A DNA stretch of 64,000 bases from Paenibacillus_AP thailandensis. Its GTDB lineage: Bacteria > Bacillota > Bacilli > Paenibacillales > Paenibacillaceae. The number at the start of each line of letters is the position of its first letter. Within the stretch, counting starts at the first letter, position 1. Location: the NCBI RefSeq assembly GCF_042685365.1, contig NZ_JBHUMY010000043.1, positions 248,001 to 312,000 on the forward strand, in the 5' to 3' direction. The notes under the pieces are model-generated. The model saw only the letters and a program-made list of their open reading frames with translations, made no database searches and had not been told where the DNA came from. The position numbers were made by a program, and so were the translations under genes. Shown piece after piece: positions 1-8,132 of this stretch.

Positions 1-33
1 AAAAGCCGGTTACGCCACTCGCGTAACCGGCTA
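1..33 (-). terminator. Terminator of the MerR/TipAS gene
   Basis: A 12-bp perfect stem (AGCCGGTTACGC / GCGTAACCGGCT) with a 5-nt loop is followed on the minus strand by a T run at the window edge. It lies about 70 bp beyond the stop of the minus-strand MerR gene. Confidence 0.75.
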
Positions 34-104
34 TCCCTTGCCCGCTAACTTATCCGGCGGCCGCTCCACCCGTCTTCATCGGCCCTAGGCCTTAGCGTTT
101 TGTC

Positions 105-854
105 CTACCGTCCTGCCAGACGGTCCGCGTAAACGGCCATCGCGTCCCGCATGAACAGCGCCAACCCTTCGCCGAACTTGTCGATGTTGTTCGTAAAGCG
201 CGTATCGTCGACGTACAGCTGGCCCAGTCCCCGGAACGCCTCCGGCGTGTAGCTGCCGAGGCGGTTCAGGAACGAATACCATTCGCCGATCGCCTCCTGC
301 GCCTCGTCCGAATCCGGCGCTCCGCCGCGCAGCTCCGCGAGCTTCGCATAGATGGCGTTCATTTCGGCGCCGAGCTTCTCCTGCCCCGCTTCGCCCATGT
401 CGACCAGCTTCGCTTTCATGCCGTCGACCGCTTGGTCGCCCCATTTCTCGCGGGCTTCCTTCTCGTAAGGATTTTTGCTGAAATCAAAGCCTTGGAATTT
501 TTCTTCGTTCGTCATCCGAATTTCCCCTTTCATATGACGCTTCGTTTGTTCAAGCGTCGCGATCATCCGGTCGAGGCGGCTTCGCTTCTCCAGCAGCAGC
601 TTGTGATGCAGCTCCAGCGCCTCCAGCCGGTCGAAATCGGGCCGGCTGACGATTTCCTTGATCTGCTTCAGCGGAAATTCGAGCGCTCGGAAAAACAAAA
701 TCTGCTGAAGCATTTCCAGATTGCGGTCGGAATACAGCCGGTATCCGGCCTCCGTCACCTCGTCGGGCACGAGCAGGCCGATCTCGTCGTAATGGTGCAG
801 CGTGCGCACGCTGACCCCCGTCAATTCCGCAACCTCCTTCACCATCATCGCCAT
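105..854 (-). CDS. MerR-family regulator with TipAS ligand-binding domain
   Basis: This is a 249-residue transcriptional activator of the Mta/TipAL type. Residues 1-70 form a MerR winged helix (VKEVAELTGVSVRTLHHYDE, then the GLL and YRLYS wing residues). About 72-115 is the dimerising coiled coil, and about 120-245 matches the TipAS domain, including a KNPYEKEAREKWG-type start and a conserved FGEGLALFMRDAM tail. In the family this domain binds thiopeptides or other hydrophobic drugs and switches on efflux or self-defence genes. The start is supported by GGAGGG 8 nt upstream. No target gene is adjacent, so the regulated transporter is probably elsewhere. The family call is firm; the ligand is unknown. 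Confidence 0.9.
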   Translation of the reverse strand: MAMMVKEVAELTGVSVRTLHHYDEIGLLVPDEVTEAGYRLYSDRNLEMLQQILFFRALEFPLKQIKEIVSRPDFDRLEALELHHKLLLEKRSRLDRMIATLEQTKRHMKGEIRMTNEEKFQGFDFSKNPYEKEAREKWGDQAVDGMKAKLVDMGEAGQEKLGAEMNAIYAKLAELRGGAPDSDEAQEAIGEWYSFLNRLGSYTPEAFRGLGQLYVDDTRFTNNIDKFGEGLALFMRDAMAVYADRLAGR

Positions 855-918
855 GCCTTCATCCCTCCTTCAAGGATCACTTTAAGGGCTCACGTTACGT
901 GAGAGTCAAGACGCGAAT

Positions 919-1251
919 TCAAAAAAATTCAGCCGGTTCCGGTTCTCCCGGAACGTACCCGTATCGGGAAAGGTCGACGGCGCCTTCGTCGCCGACTTCG
1001 ACGCCTTCGCCGCTCAAGTACAGCATCTGCTGCGTGCGCGAATCCCCGTCGCGGATCGCGATTTCTCCGCGCGCGTTGACGACCCGATGCCACGGCAGCT
1101 TATGCGCGGCGCTCATGGCGTGCAAGATCCGCACGACCTGCCTTGCCGCCCGCGGGCTCCCGGCATGGGCGGCCACTTGGCCGTACGTCATCACCTTGCC
1201 CTCGGGTATGCTTCGAATAATGCCGATTACCCGTTCCGTAAATGGCTGCAT
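919..1251 (-). CDS. Alkyltransferase-like (Atl) DNA-damage protein
   Basis: This 110-residue protein corresponds to the DNA-binding domain of O6-alkylguanine-DNA alkyltransferase. The hallmark active-site PCHR is replaced by P53-W54-H55-R56, the substitution typical of Atl proteins, which bind O6-alkylguanine without repairing it and hand the lesion to nucleotide excision repair. The flipping tyrosine (MTYGQVA, Y23) and the arginine-finger region (residues 34-40) are present. Length is normal for Atl. GAGGAGG precedes the ATG. It could be autonomous; the MerR gene downstream (65 bp) is on the same strand and may be co-transcribed. Confidence 0.88.
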   Translation of the reverse strand: MQPFTERVIGIIRSIPEGKVMTYGQVAAHAGSPRAARQVVRILHAMSAAHKLPWHRVVNARGEIAIRDGDSRTQQMLYLSGEGVEVGDEGAVDLSRYGYVPGEPEPAEFF

Positions 1252-1290
1252 CCAATACCCTCCTCAACCGGCGAACGGCCCGTCACGCGG

Positions 1291-2109
1291 CTAATTCCCG
1301 TCCCGCCGGCCTTTCGCCTGCTTCGCGTAAGCTCTCGGGCTTACGCCGTACCGTTTGCGGAACAAATCCGCAAAGTGATTATAGTGATTGAATCCGACGT
1401 CCTGCGAAGCTTCGGTCGCGGTGCGCCCCATATGCTCCATATACAAAGCCGCCTGGCGCAGCCGCATGCCGTTCAAATGCTCGATGACGCCCTCGCCCGT
1501 CTCTTCCTTGAACAGATGGGATAGACGGGAGGCCGACAAACCGATCTCCTTCGCCAGCTCTTCCACTCGGACCTCCTCTTTCATGCGAAGCGCAAGCCAT
1601 TTCAAAGCTTGATCCACGCGCGGATCGCGCTTTTTGTCCAGCCGCTGCGCGAGCAGGAGCACCAGCTCCCGGACCGCGTTCTCGCATAAGGCGTACCAAT
1701 GGGCGGACCGTTCCCTCGAGTAATGCAGAATGCTCTGGAAAGCCTGTACGGTCCGTTCGCGGTGGAACCCTTCCGGCATCGTCTGCACCAGCACCTCTTC
1801 GTCCGGCAGGCAGCCGGTTTCCGGCAGCGCGGCAAAATGCGCCCAATAAAAGTTCCACCGTTCGCCGCTTACCGTGCCGTATACGTGAGGAACGCCCGAG
1901 CGCAGCAAAGCGACCTGGCCCGCTCCGCAGCGCCGCTCCCCCGCAGGCGTCCGGAAATAACCGGCGCCTTCGATCGTATACGTAATCAGCCAGTCGCCCA
2001 TTCCTTTCGGCCGGCTGTGGCCGTATCCGTCGTCTTGGTCGAAATGGCCCGCCAGCATCGTGCCGTAAGGGGTTTCTTTATACTCGGGATCTTGCGGATA
2101 TGCGGGCAC
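1291..2109 (-). CDS. AraC-family transcriptional regulator
   Basis: This 272-residue regulator has an N-terminal cupin-like sensing half (residues 1 to about 160, with a YFRTPAGERRCGAGQVALLRSG-type beta-barrel stretch) and a C-terminal double helix-turn-helix (about 170-265, containing LAKEIGLSASRLSHLFKEE and VGFNHYNHFADLFRKRYG). The start is a GTG with GGAGGTG 10 nt upstream. It is divergent from the PhyH dioxygenase and the isomerase-like gene, separated by about 120 bp, so it probably controls them in response to a sugar or a related small molecule. This architecture is common in Paenibacillus carbohydrate loci. The inducer cannot be read from the sequence. Confidence 0.9.
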   Translation of the reverse strand: MPAYPQDPEYKETPYGTMLAGHFDQDDGYGHSRPKGMGDWLITYTIEGAGYFRTPAGERRCGAGQVALLRSGVPHVYGTVSGERWNFYWAHFAALPETGCLPDEEVLVQTMPEGFHRERTVQAFQSILHYSRERSAHWYALCENAVRELVLLLAQRLDKKRDPRVDQALKWLALRMKEEVRVEELAKEIGLSASRLSHLFKEETGEGVIEHLNGMRLRQAALYMEHMGRTATEASQDVGFNHYNHFADLFRKRYGVSPRAYAKQAKGRRDGN

Positions 2110-2231
2110 AGGAAGCGCACCTCCACTCGTTCAGCAGAATTCCGATACTTTTCAGCCGTAATCCGACTTCTTCTACGATAGCCAATGCTCTAAGCTGGAG
2201 TCAAGGCACAAACCAAAGGAGAGAGGAAACG

Positions 2232-3041
2232 ATGGACACGATCCGCAAAGCGCTCACCGACGAGCAGCTCGACCAGTTTCATACCGAAGGGTATCTCATC
2301 GTCAAAGGATTGTTCAGCGAAAGCGACCTGATGGAAATCGACCGAACGTTCGAGGCGATCAGCCATACGACCGTTCCCGGCTATTTCGAGCCGGATCTGA
2401 GCGGGGGAAGCGAGGACCCGCTGAAGCGATATCCGCGCGTCATGCACCCGCACCGGTTTAACGAAACCGCGATGAAGTACATGCTTCACCGTCCGGTCAT
2501 GGACGTGCTGGAGGATCTGTACGGCGAAGAAGCGCTTGCCGCGCAAAGCATGTTCTATTACAAGCCGCCGGGCTCGCGGGGCCAGGCGCTGCATCAGGAC
2601 AATTTCTATTTGCAGGTGGAGCCGGGCAACTGCATCGCCGCCTGGACGGCCGTCGATCCCGCGGACGAGGAGAACGGAGGACTGCTGGTCGTGCCGCGCA
2701 CAAGCGGCTTCGACATCGTCTGTCCGGAGCTCGCGGACGAGAACGAGTCGTTCACGAAGCATTTCGTGAAGCCGCCGAAAGACCGGGGCATCGTGCCGGC
2801 CGTCATGGACCGGGGGGACGTGCTTTTTTTCAACGGCAATCTGATTCACGGCTCGTACCGCAACCGGACGAAGGACCGCTTCCGCCGCGCGTTCATCTGT
2901 CATTACGCGAACGCCTCCGCCGCCCGCATCAATACGCATTACCGCCCGCTGTACCGCGGCGACGGAACGCCGGTCGACCTCGAAATCAATCCGGACGGCG
3001 GTCCTTGCGGCATTGAATTCGACGCCGCTTACCCGCACTAA
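2232..3041 (+). CDS. Phytanoyl-CoA dioxygenase (PhyH) family oxygenase
   Basis: This 269-residue Fe(II)/2-oxoglutarate oxygenase shows the facial triad H121-x-D123 (LHQDNFY) and distal H206 (LIHGSYRN), with R216/R219 as candidates for 2-oxoglutarate binding. Family members hydroxylate small molecules, lipids or natural products. The first ATG of the long reading frame lies further upstream, but AAAGGAGAG just before position 2232 fixes this start. It is followed 22 bp later by the isomerase-like gene and faces the AraC gene, so all three probably form one catabolic or modification unit. The substrate is unknown. Confidence 0.87.
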   Translation: MDTIRKALTDEQLDQFHTEGYLIVKGLFSESDLMEIDRTFEAISHTTVPGYFEPDLSGGSEDPLKRYPRVMHPHRFNETAMKYMLHRPVMDVLEDLYGEEALAAQSMFYYKPPGSRGQALHQDNFYLQVEPGNCIAAWTAVDPADEENGGLLVVPRTSGFDIVCPELADENESFTKHFVKPPKDRGIVPAVMDRGDVLFFNGNLIHGSYRNRTKDRFRRAFICHYANASAARINTHYRPLYRGDGTPVDLEINPDGGPCGIEFDAAYPH

Positions 3042-3063
3042 GCGGAGCGAAGGCGAAACGGCT

Positions 3064-3912
3064 ATGGACAAAAATTTAAAAGTGGAAATGTCGTGGTGGG
3101 AAATGAACAGCCTCGCCGGGACGGAAGGAGAAGCGGAGTCGGCCGGGGAACGCTGCCGTTTGATCGCGGAGCACGGCTTCGACGGCATTAACGGCTTCCT
3201 GCCGGCCGAAGAAAACGCCGCCGAATGGCGGCGCCTGCTGGCGCATTACGGCTTGTCGTTCAGCGTAAACGCTTATCCGGCGTCGCTTGCCGACATGGAC
3301 GAATTTTTGAAGAAGGCGAAAAGCTACGAAGGCACGATCGATTATATCAACGCGCAGGTGATGCAGCCGTTCCTCGTCGGAGACGAAGCGGTCCGCCTAT
3401 TGGCCGGCATCGACCGGCTGTCGCGGGAGGCCGGCATTCCCGTCTTCGTCGAGACCCACCGGGGGACGATTACCCAGGACTTGATCCGCACCGTCGAATA
3501 TGCACAAGCGCTCCCGTCCCTGCGGCTTACGATCGATTATTCGCATTACGTCGTGGCGGGCGAGCTCCATACGGTTACCCCGCAAGCCGAGGAATGGCTC
3601 GGCAAGCTGCTTCCCCATACGGCGAGCATCCATGCGCGCGTCTCGAACGGCGAGCAGGTGCAGATCGATCCGGGCTTCGGGGAAGACAGCCACCCGATGC
3701 TGGCTCATTTCGCGCGCTGGTGGTCGGCCGGCATGTTAAGCTGGCGGGAGCGGTCCGGGCATGGAACGGACGCTTTGCCTTTCGTCGTCGAGCTTGGGCC
3801 GCCGCCCTACGCCATTACGGCTGGCGACGGACGCGAAATAAGCGACCGCTGGCGGCAGTCGCTCGAGCTGCAGCGGCTTGCCCGCCGGCTCTGGGCGGAG
3901 CTTGGAGCTTAA
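3064..3912 (+). CDS. Sugar phosphate isomerase/epimerase-like TIM-barrel protein
   Basis: This 282-residue protein has the xylose-isomerase-like barrel pattern. VFVETHRGT (E130, H132), LTIDYSHYVVAGE (D158) and SIHARVSNG supply the usual metal-binding acidic and histidine residues. Family members isomerise or epimerise keto sugars, inositols or related compounds. The start is the ATG 22 bp after the PhyH stop, in the same operon. The pairing of PhyH and this barrel behind an AraC regulator suggests a two-step conversion of an unusual sugar or sugar-derived compound; this is inference. Confidence 0.78.
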   Translation: MDKNLKVEMSWWEMNSLAGTEGEAESAGERCRLIAEHGFDGINGFLPAEENAAEWRRLLAHYGLSFSVNAYPASLADMDEFLKKAKSYEGTIDYINAQVMQPFLVGDEAVRLLAGIDRLSREAGIPVFVETHRGTITQDLIRTVEYAQALPSLRLTIDYSHYVVAGELHTVTPQAEEWLGKLLPHTASIHARVSNGEQVQIDPGFGEDSHPMLAHFARWWSAGMLSWRERSGHGTDALPFVVELGPPPYAITAGDGREISDRWRQSLELQRLARRLWAELGA

Positions 3913-3930
3913 GCCCCCCGATTCATGATC

Positions 3931-3960
3931 AGCTCTCTTCCGGACACCCCGGAGAGAGCT
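3931..3960 (+). terminator. Terminator of the PhyH/isomerase operon
   Basis: AGCTCTCTTCCGG pairs with CCGGAGAGAGCT (one bulge) and is followed by a short T-rich stretch, 19 bp after the stop codon. Confidence 0.6.
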
Positions 3961-4037
3961 GTTTAAGCGTTTGCGCTTCCCGTCCATAATGGCGCAATGC
4001 CGAGACCGCCGCATCCCTTGCCCCTCTTGCCCCGGGT

Positions 4038-4412
4038 TTACAGGTTGTTCAGCCCGTTATCCTCAAGGACGCCGGACAAATCGCCGTACTCCCGCAAAAT
4101 ATGGTTTTCCCCCCACTTGCACAAGGAATCGAGAATCGGCTTCAAGCTCCAGCCGTATTCCGTAAGCTCGTATTCGACCTTCGGCGGCACCTGATTGTAG
4201 ACGATCCGTCTTACGATGCCGTCGGCTTCCAGCTCGCGCAGCTGCTGGGTTAGCATTTTCTGCGTAATATGGGGCATGATACGTTTCAGGTCGCTGGTCC
4301 GTCTTTTCCCATGCGTCAGGTGGCATAAGATGACCGTCTTCCATTTCCCGCCGATCACCTCCAGCGTCGCTTCGACGGAAATGTTGTACTTTTTCTGCGT
4401 GGTTATAGGCAT
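4038..4412 (-). CDS. ytcD: HxlR-family regulator (YtcD-like)
   Basis: This 124-residue winged-helix protein has the family core VEATLEVIGGKWKTVILCHL, the ITQKMLTQQLRELEADGIV recognition region, and the YNQVPPKVEYELTEYGWSL wing. I start it at the ATG preceded by GAAAGGAGCG; a longer reading frame adds 29 implausible residues. It is divergent from an MFS gene followed by an aldo-keto reductase. As I recall it, ytcD, ytbD and ytbE are neighbours in the same way in B. subtilis, and YtcD represses ytbDE. A close paralogue lies at 58745-59140, and the two share an operator. The inducer is likely an electrophile or aromatic compound, by analogy only. Confidence 0.87.
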   Translation of the reverse strand: MPITTQKKYNISVEATLEVIGGKWKTVILCHLTHGKRRTSDLKRIMPHITQKMLTQQLRELEADGIVRRIVYNQVPPKVEYELTEYGWSLKPILDSLCKWGENHILREYGDLSGVLEDNGLNNL

Positions 4413-4463
4413 GCAAGGCGCGCTCCTTTCCAAAAGTAACTTTTTTGTGCCTTCGGTACTTAG

Positions 4464-4482
4464 AAGTGCGTACTGTTCACTT
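4464..4482. promoter_or_regulatory. Probable HxlR operator, copy 1
   Basis: AAGTGCGTACTGTTCACTT is an inverted repeat AAGTG-N9-CACTT in the HxlR/MFS intergenic region. The identical 19 bp occurs at 57561-57579, next to a gene pair that also has an HxlR gene. No other function explains such conservation across 53 kb. Confidence 0.72.
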
Positions 4483-4546
4483 CGGCTATTGTCCCTCATA
4501 ATATCACTTGCCGGCCGGCAATACCATGCTGTAGGAGTGGAAAAGT

Positions 4547-5776
4547 ATGATATTCGATAAAAAGAGAAGCACGCTTGCGCTCCTTGCTCTTGCCATCAGC
4601 GCTTTCGCCATCGGAACGACAGAATTCATCAGCGTCGGCTTGCTGCCGCTTATCGCCGATGATTTGCATATATCCGTCACGACAGCCGGATTGACGGTAA
4701 CGCTGTACGCGCTTGGCGTAACGATCGGCGCTCCTGTGCTGACTTCTCTGACCGCAAGCGTCTCCCGCAAAAAGCTGCTGCTCGGGATCATGATTGTATT
4801 TATCGCGGGCAACGCGCTGGCCGCTACGGCTACCGGCATCGCCGTTTTGCTGGCCGCCAGGGTGCTGTCGGCGTTCGCGCACGGCGTCTTTATGTCCATC
4901 GGCTCGACGATCGCGGCCGATCTCGTGCCCGAGAACCGCAGATCAAGCGCCATTGCGGTCATGTTCTCCGGCCTGACGATCGCCACCGTCACCGGCGTGC
5001 CGCTCGGCACGTATCTCGGCCAGCTGTGGGGCTGGCGCATCGCGTTTCTGGCGATCGCCGCAGTCGGCGTCGTCGCCTTTGCCGCCAACGCCGTGCTGGT
5101 GCCCGGCAACCTGCGCAAAGGGCAACGAACGCCGCTTCGCGAGCAAGGGAAGCTGTTCGGAAACCAAAGGCTGCTGCTTCTGTTTGCCGTAACGGCGCTC
5201 GGATACGGCGGCACGTTCGTCGTCTACACTTATTTGTCCCCGCTGCTGCACGAAGTAACCGGCTTTTCCGAATCGTCGGTCGCGCTCATTTTGCTGCTGT
5301 ACGGCATTGCCATCGCGATCGGCAACGCCGCCGGCGGCAAACTGGCGAACCGCAACCCGCTCCGCGCCTTGTTCTATATGTTTATCGCTCAGGCGGCGGT
5401 GCTGGTCGTATTGTTTTTTACGGCGCCTTACCGGGTTGCCGGTCTTACGACCGTGTTCTTTATGGGCCTTCTGGCGTTCATGAACGTTCCGGGTCTGCAG
5501 TCGTACGTCGTCGTTCTCGCGGAGAAATACGCGCCGAAGGCGATCGACACCGCATCCGCCGTCAACATCGCCGCCTTTAACGCCGGCATCGCCGTCGGAG
5601 CCTGGATAGGCGGACTGGTCACGGACTCTGTCGGACTTCTATATACGCCATGGGCCGGCGCAGCGATGGTCGCTCTCGCCGTGATCCTGACCGGCTGGAG
5701 CCGGAAGCTCGCAGCCGGCGGCAGAAGCGGCGACGAGAAGCAGGAGAAGCCGTCCGGATACGGGCAGCCCGCCTGA
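4547..5776 (+). CDS. ytbD: MFS drug/sugar efflux transporter (YtbD-like, DHA1)
   Basis: This 409-residue, 12-segment major facilitator has the family opening AFAIGTTEFISVGLLPLIADDL and an alternating hydrophobic pattern to residue about 395. It belongs to the DHA1/AraJ-like group that exports drugs or sugars across the cytoplasmic membrane. AGGAGTGG precedes the ATG. It is divergent from the HxlR gene, with a palindromic operator between them, and is followed 114 bp later by an aldo-keto reductase. The same neighbourhood in B. subtilis is ytcD-ytbD-ytbE. Its substrate is not visible in the sequence. Confidence 0.87.
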   Translation: MIFDKKRSTLALLALAISAFAIGTTEFISVGLLPLIADDLHISVTTAGLTVTLYALGVTIGAPVLTSLTASVSRKKLLLGIMIVFIAGNALAATATGIAVLLAARVLSAFAHGVFMSIGSTIAADLVPENRRSSAIAVMFSGLTIATVTGVPLGTYLGQLWGWRIAFLAIAAVGVVAFAANAVLVPGNLRKGQRTPLREQGKLFGNQRLLLLFAVTALGYGGTFVVYTYLSPLLHEVTGFSESSVALILLLYGIAIAIGNAAGGKLANRNPLRALFYMFIAQAAVLVVLFFTAPYRVAGLTTVFFMGLLAFMNVPGLQSYVVVLAEKYAPKAIDTASAVNIAAFNAGIAVGAWIGGLVTDSVGLLYTPWAGAAMVALAVILTGWSRKLAAGGRSGDEKQEKPSGYGQPA

Positions 5777-5890
5777 CCGGCGACGAGGCCGGACCGGAGA
5801 ACGCCGCCGCGGCGGGTTGGCGCGATCCGTTGCGGCAACATGCCGCTCAAATTAAAATGGAAAGTAAATCAATAACAGGAGGATACGATC

Positions 5891-6736
5891 ATGACACAAC
5901 TGCAACTGCACGATACGGCAAAGCTGCGCAACGGGGTTGCGATGCCTTGGCTTGGCCTCGGCGTATTCCAGGTGGAGGAAGGCCAGGAGCTGGTCGAAGC
6001 GATCAAGGCCGCCGTCAAGCTCGGGTACCGAAGCATCGATACCGCGGCGATTTATAAGAACGAAAAAAGCGTCGGAGCAGGCATCCGCGAGGCGCTTGCC
6101 GAAACCGGCCTCAAGCGGGAAGACCTGTTCGTGACGAGCAAAGTATGGAACGCCGATCTCGGCTACGAATCGGCGCTTGCCGCATACGAAGCAAGCCTTG
6201 AGCGGCTCGGACTCGATTATCTCGACCTGTATCTGATTCATTGGCCCGTAAAGGGCAAATATAAGGATGCTTGGCGAGCGCTGGAGAAGCTGTACGCCGA
6301 CGGGCGCGTCAAAGCCATTGGGGTTAGCAACTTCCAAATCCACCATCTTGAAGATGTGATGAAGGACGCGCAAGTCGTTCCGATGATCAACCAGGTGGAA
6401 TTCCATCCCCGCCTGACGCAGACGGAGCTGCGCGAGTTCTGCAAGCGTCACGGCATTCAGCTCGAAGCGTGGTCCCCGCTTATGCAAGGCCAGCTGCTGG
6501 ACAACCCGGAGCTGAAAGCGATCGCGGACAAATACGGCAAGTCTATTGCGCAGGTCATTATCCGCTGGGATCTGCAGCACGGCGTCGTCACGATTCCGAA
6601 GTCGATCCGTCCGCAGCGCATCGAGGAGAATGCTTCCGTATTCGACTTCGAGCTGTCGGACGAGGACATGGAACGGATCGACAGCTTGAACCGGGATCAA
6701 CGCATCGGCCCGGACCCGGACAACTTCGACTTCTAA
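5891..6736 (+). CDS. ytbE: Aldo/keto reductase (YtbE-like)
   Basis: This 281-residue NADPH-dependent oxidoreductase carries the full AKR tetrad D50, Y55, K84 and H117 (RSIDTAAIYKNE, VTSKVWN, LYLIHWP). The C-terminal IPKSIRPQRIEENASVF segment is the usual cofactor-phosphate-binding region. It reduces aldehydes and ketones, for example methylglyoxal-like compounds, in the cytoplasm. AACAGGAGG precedes the start. It follows the MFS gene and is probably co-regulated by the HxlR protein. Length and motifs are complete. Confidence 0.92.
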   Translation: MTQLQLHDTAKLRNGVAMPWLGLGVFQVEEGQELVEAIKAAVKLGYRSIDTAAIYKNEKSVGAGIREALAETGLKREDLFVTSKVWNADLGYESALAAYEASLERLGLDYLDLYLIHWPVKGKYKDAWRALEKLYADGRVKAIGVSNFQIHHLEDVMKDAQVVPMINQVEFHPRLTQTELREFCKRHGIQLEAWSPLMQGQLLDNPELKAIADKYGKSIAQVIIRWDLQHGVVTIPKSIRPQRIEENASVFDFELSDEDMERIDSLNRDQRIGPDPDNFDF

Positions 6737-6770
6737 TGTTCCAATGGACAATCCGAACGCATGAAAAAAC

Positions 6771-6820
6771 GCAAAAAGCCGCCTCAGCGCCTAAAAATGG
6801 CGTTAGAGGCGGCTTTTTGC
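6771..6820. terminator. Bidirectional terminator between aldo/keto reductase and rlmN
   Basis: GCAAAAAGCCGCCTC pairs with GAGGCGGCTTTTTGC around an inner GCGCC/GGCG stem. A and T runs on either side serve both convergent genes. Confidence 0.85.
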
Positions 6821-6863
6821 GCCTATTTCGCGTTTGGTTTTAACAGATTGACGACCTGCCGCA

Positions 6864-7946
6864 TCAAACGGCGGCGCTGCCCGCTTCCCCGGAGCGCTTC
6901 ATCTGCTTGCTCCGCAATTGGCCGCAGGCGGCGTCGATGTCCGCGCCATGCTCCAGCCGGACGCTGACGCTGACGTTCTGCTTCTTCAGCGTATCGTAGA
7001 AACCCGTAATGGCTTCCTGCGTGCTGCGCTGGTATTGGCTGTGCTCGTCGACCGGGTTGTACGGAATGAGATTCACGTTCACGAGCGGCCTGCGGTCGCC
7101 GATCAGCTCCGCCAGCTCCAGCGCGTGCTCCGGCCGGTCATTCACGCCGCGGAGCAATATATACTCGAGCGTAATGCGGCGTCTCGTCTTCTCCAAATAA
7201 TAATCGACCGCCTCCATCAGCTTCTCGATCGGAATCGCCTTATTGATCTTCATGATTTGGGTCCGAAGGTCGTTGTTCGGCGCGTGCAGCGAAATGGCCA
7301 GATTCACTTGCAGGTCCGTATCCGCGAACTCGACGATTTTTTTCGCCAGTCCGCTCGTCGATACGGTAATCCGGCGGGAACCGATCGCAAGCCCTTTATG
7401 GTCAATGACGATCCGCAAGAAATTCGTCAAATGGACGAAGTTGTCGAACGGCTCGCCGATGCCCATCACGACGATATGGCTGACTTTCTCCTCATTCCCT
7501 CTTCCGTCCAGGAAATGCTGAACCTTCATAACCTGCTCCACGATTTCTCCGCTCGTCAGGTCGCGGCTTTTGGCCAGCAGCCCGCTGGCGCAGAAGCTGC
7601 AGCCGATGTTGCAGCCGACCTGCGTCGTGACGCATACGGACAAGCCGTATTTGTGGCGCATCAGCACGGTCTCGATCAGGTTCCCGTCCTGCAGGCGGAA
7701 CAGAAATTTGTTCGTGCCGTCGGACGATTCCTGCCGCGTATGCACCTCCATCGTCTCGATGGCGAAATGCTCGGACAACAGCGCCACGCATTCCTTGTTC
7801 ACGTCCTCCATGTCCGCGAACGAGCGGACCCGCTTCCGGTACAGCCATTCCCATACCTGCGAGGCGCGGAATTTCTTATGTCCCCGCTCAAGCAGCCATT
7901 CCGCCAGCTGGTCGAACGTCAAACCGTATATTGAATGTTTTGTCAT
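6864..7946 (-). CDS. rlmN: 23S rRNA (adenine-2503-C2) methyltransferase RlmN
   Basis: This 360-residue radical-SAM methyltransferase has the cluster motif C112-x3-C116-x2-C119 (VGCNIGCSFCASG). The mechanistic C341 lies in DIDAACGQLRSK, and GIGEPFDN and ISLHAPN are RlmN signatures. RlmN methylates C2 of A2503 in 23S rRNA and A37 of some tRNAs, improving translational fidelity. The alternative is the resistance enzyme Cfr, but the C-terminus (AACGQLRSKQ rather than a GQLYGNYQ-like end) and the VLMRHKYG segment favour the RlmN clade. The gene stands alone, with a terminator shared with the converging operon. Confidence 0.93.
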   Translation of the reverse strand: MTKHSIYGLTFDQLAEWLLERGHKKFRASQVWEWLYRKRVRSFADMEDVNKECVALLSEHFAIETMEVHTRQESSDGTNKFLFRLQDGNLIETVLMRHKYGLSVCVTTQVGCNIGCSFCASGLLAKSRDLTSGEIVEQVMKVQHFLDGRGNEEKVSHIVVMGIGEPFDNFVHLTNFLRIVIDHKGLAIGSRRITVSTSGLAKKIVEFADTDLQVNLAISLHAPNNDLRTQIMKINKAIPIEKLMEAVDYYLEKTRRRITLEYILLRGVNDRPEHALELAELIGDRRPLVNVNLIPYNPVDEHSQYQRSTQEAITGFYDTLKKQNVSVSVRLEHGADIDAACGQLRSKQMKRSGEAGSAAV

Positions 7947-8132
7947 GAATTACCCTCTTTTCGAATCTTCCCTGGCAAGCCTGATTTCAGGCTGCGCAGC
8001 CGCAGCCGGAAGTCTGTTTCTTATTTTCCCAAAAAGTTATGGCGAAAACAAGACCGGCTTTAGTTAAGATTCATTTCAGCTTGCCGGCTTATGCTTCTTG
8101 CATACATTTTCGACGCAAGGAGTTGGAGAACG

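Noticed and set aside
6864..7946. Cfr-type resistance methyltransferase
   Set aside because: Although RlmN and Cfr share the radical-SAM core, the flanking motifs and C-terminus follow RlmN.
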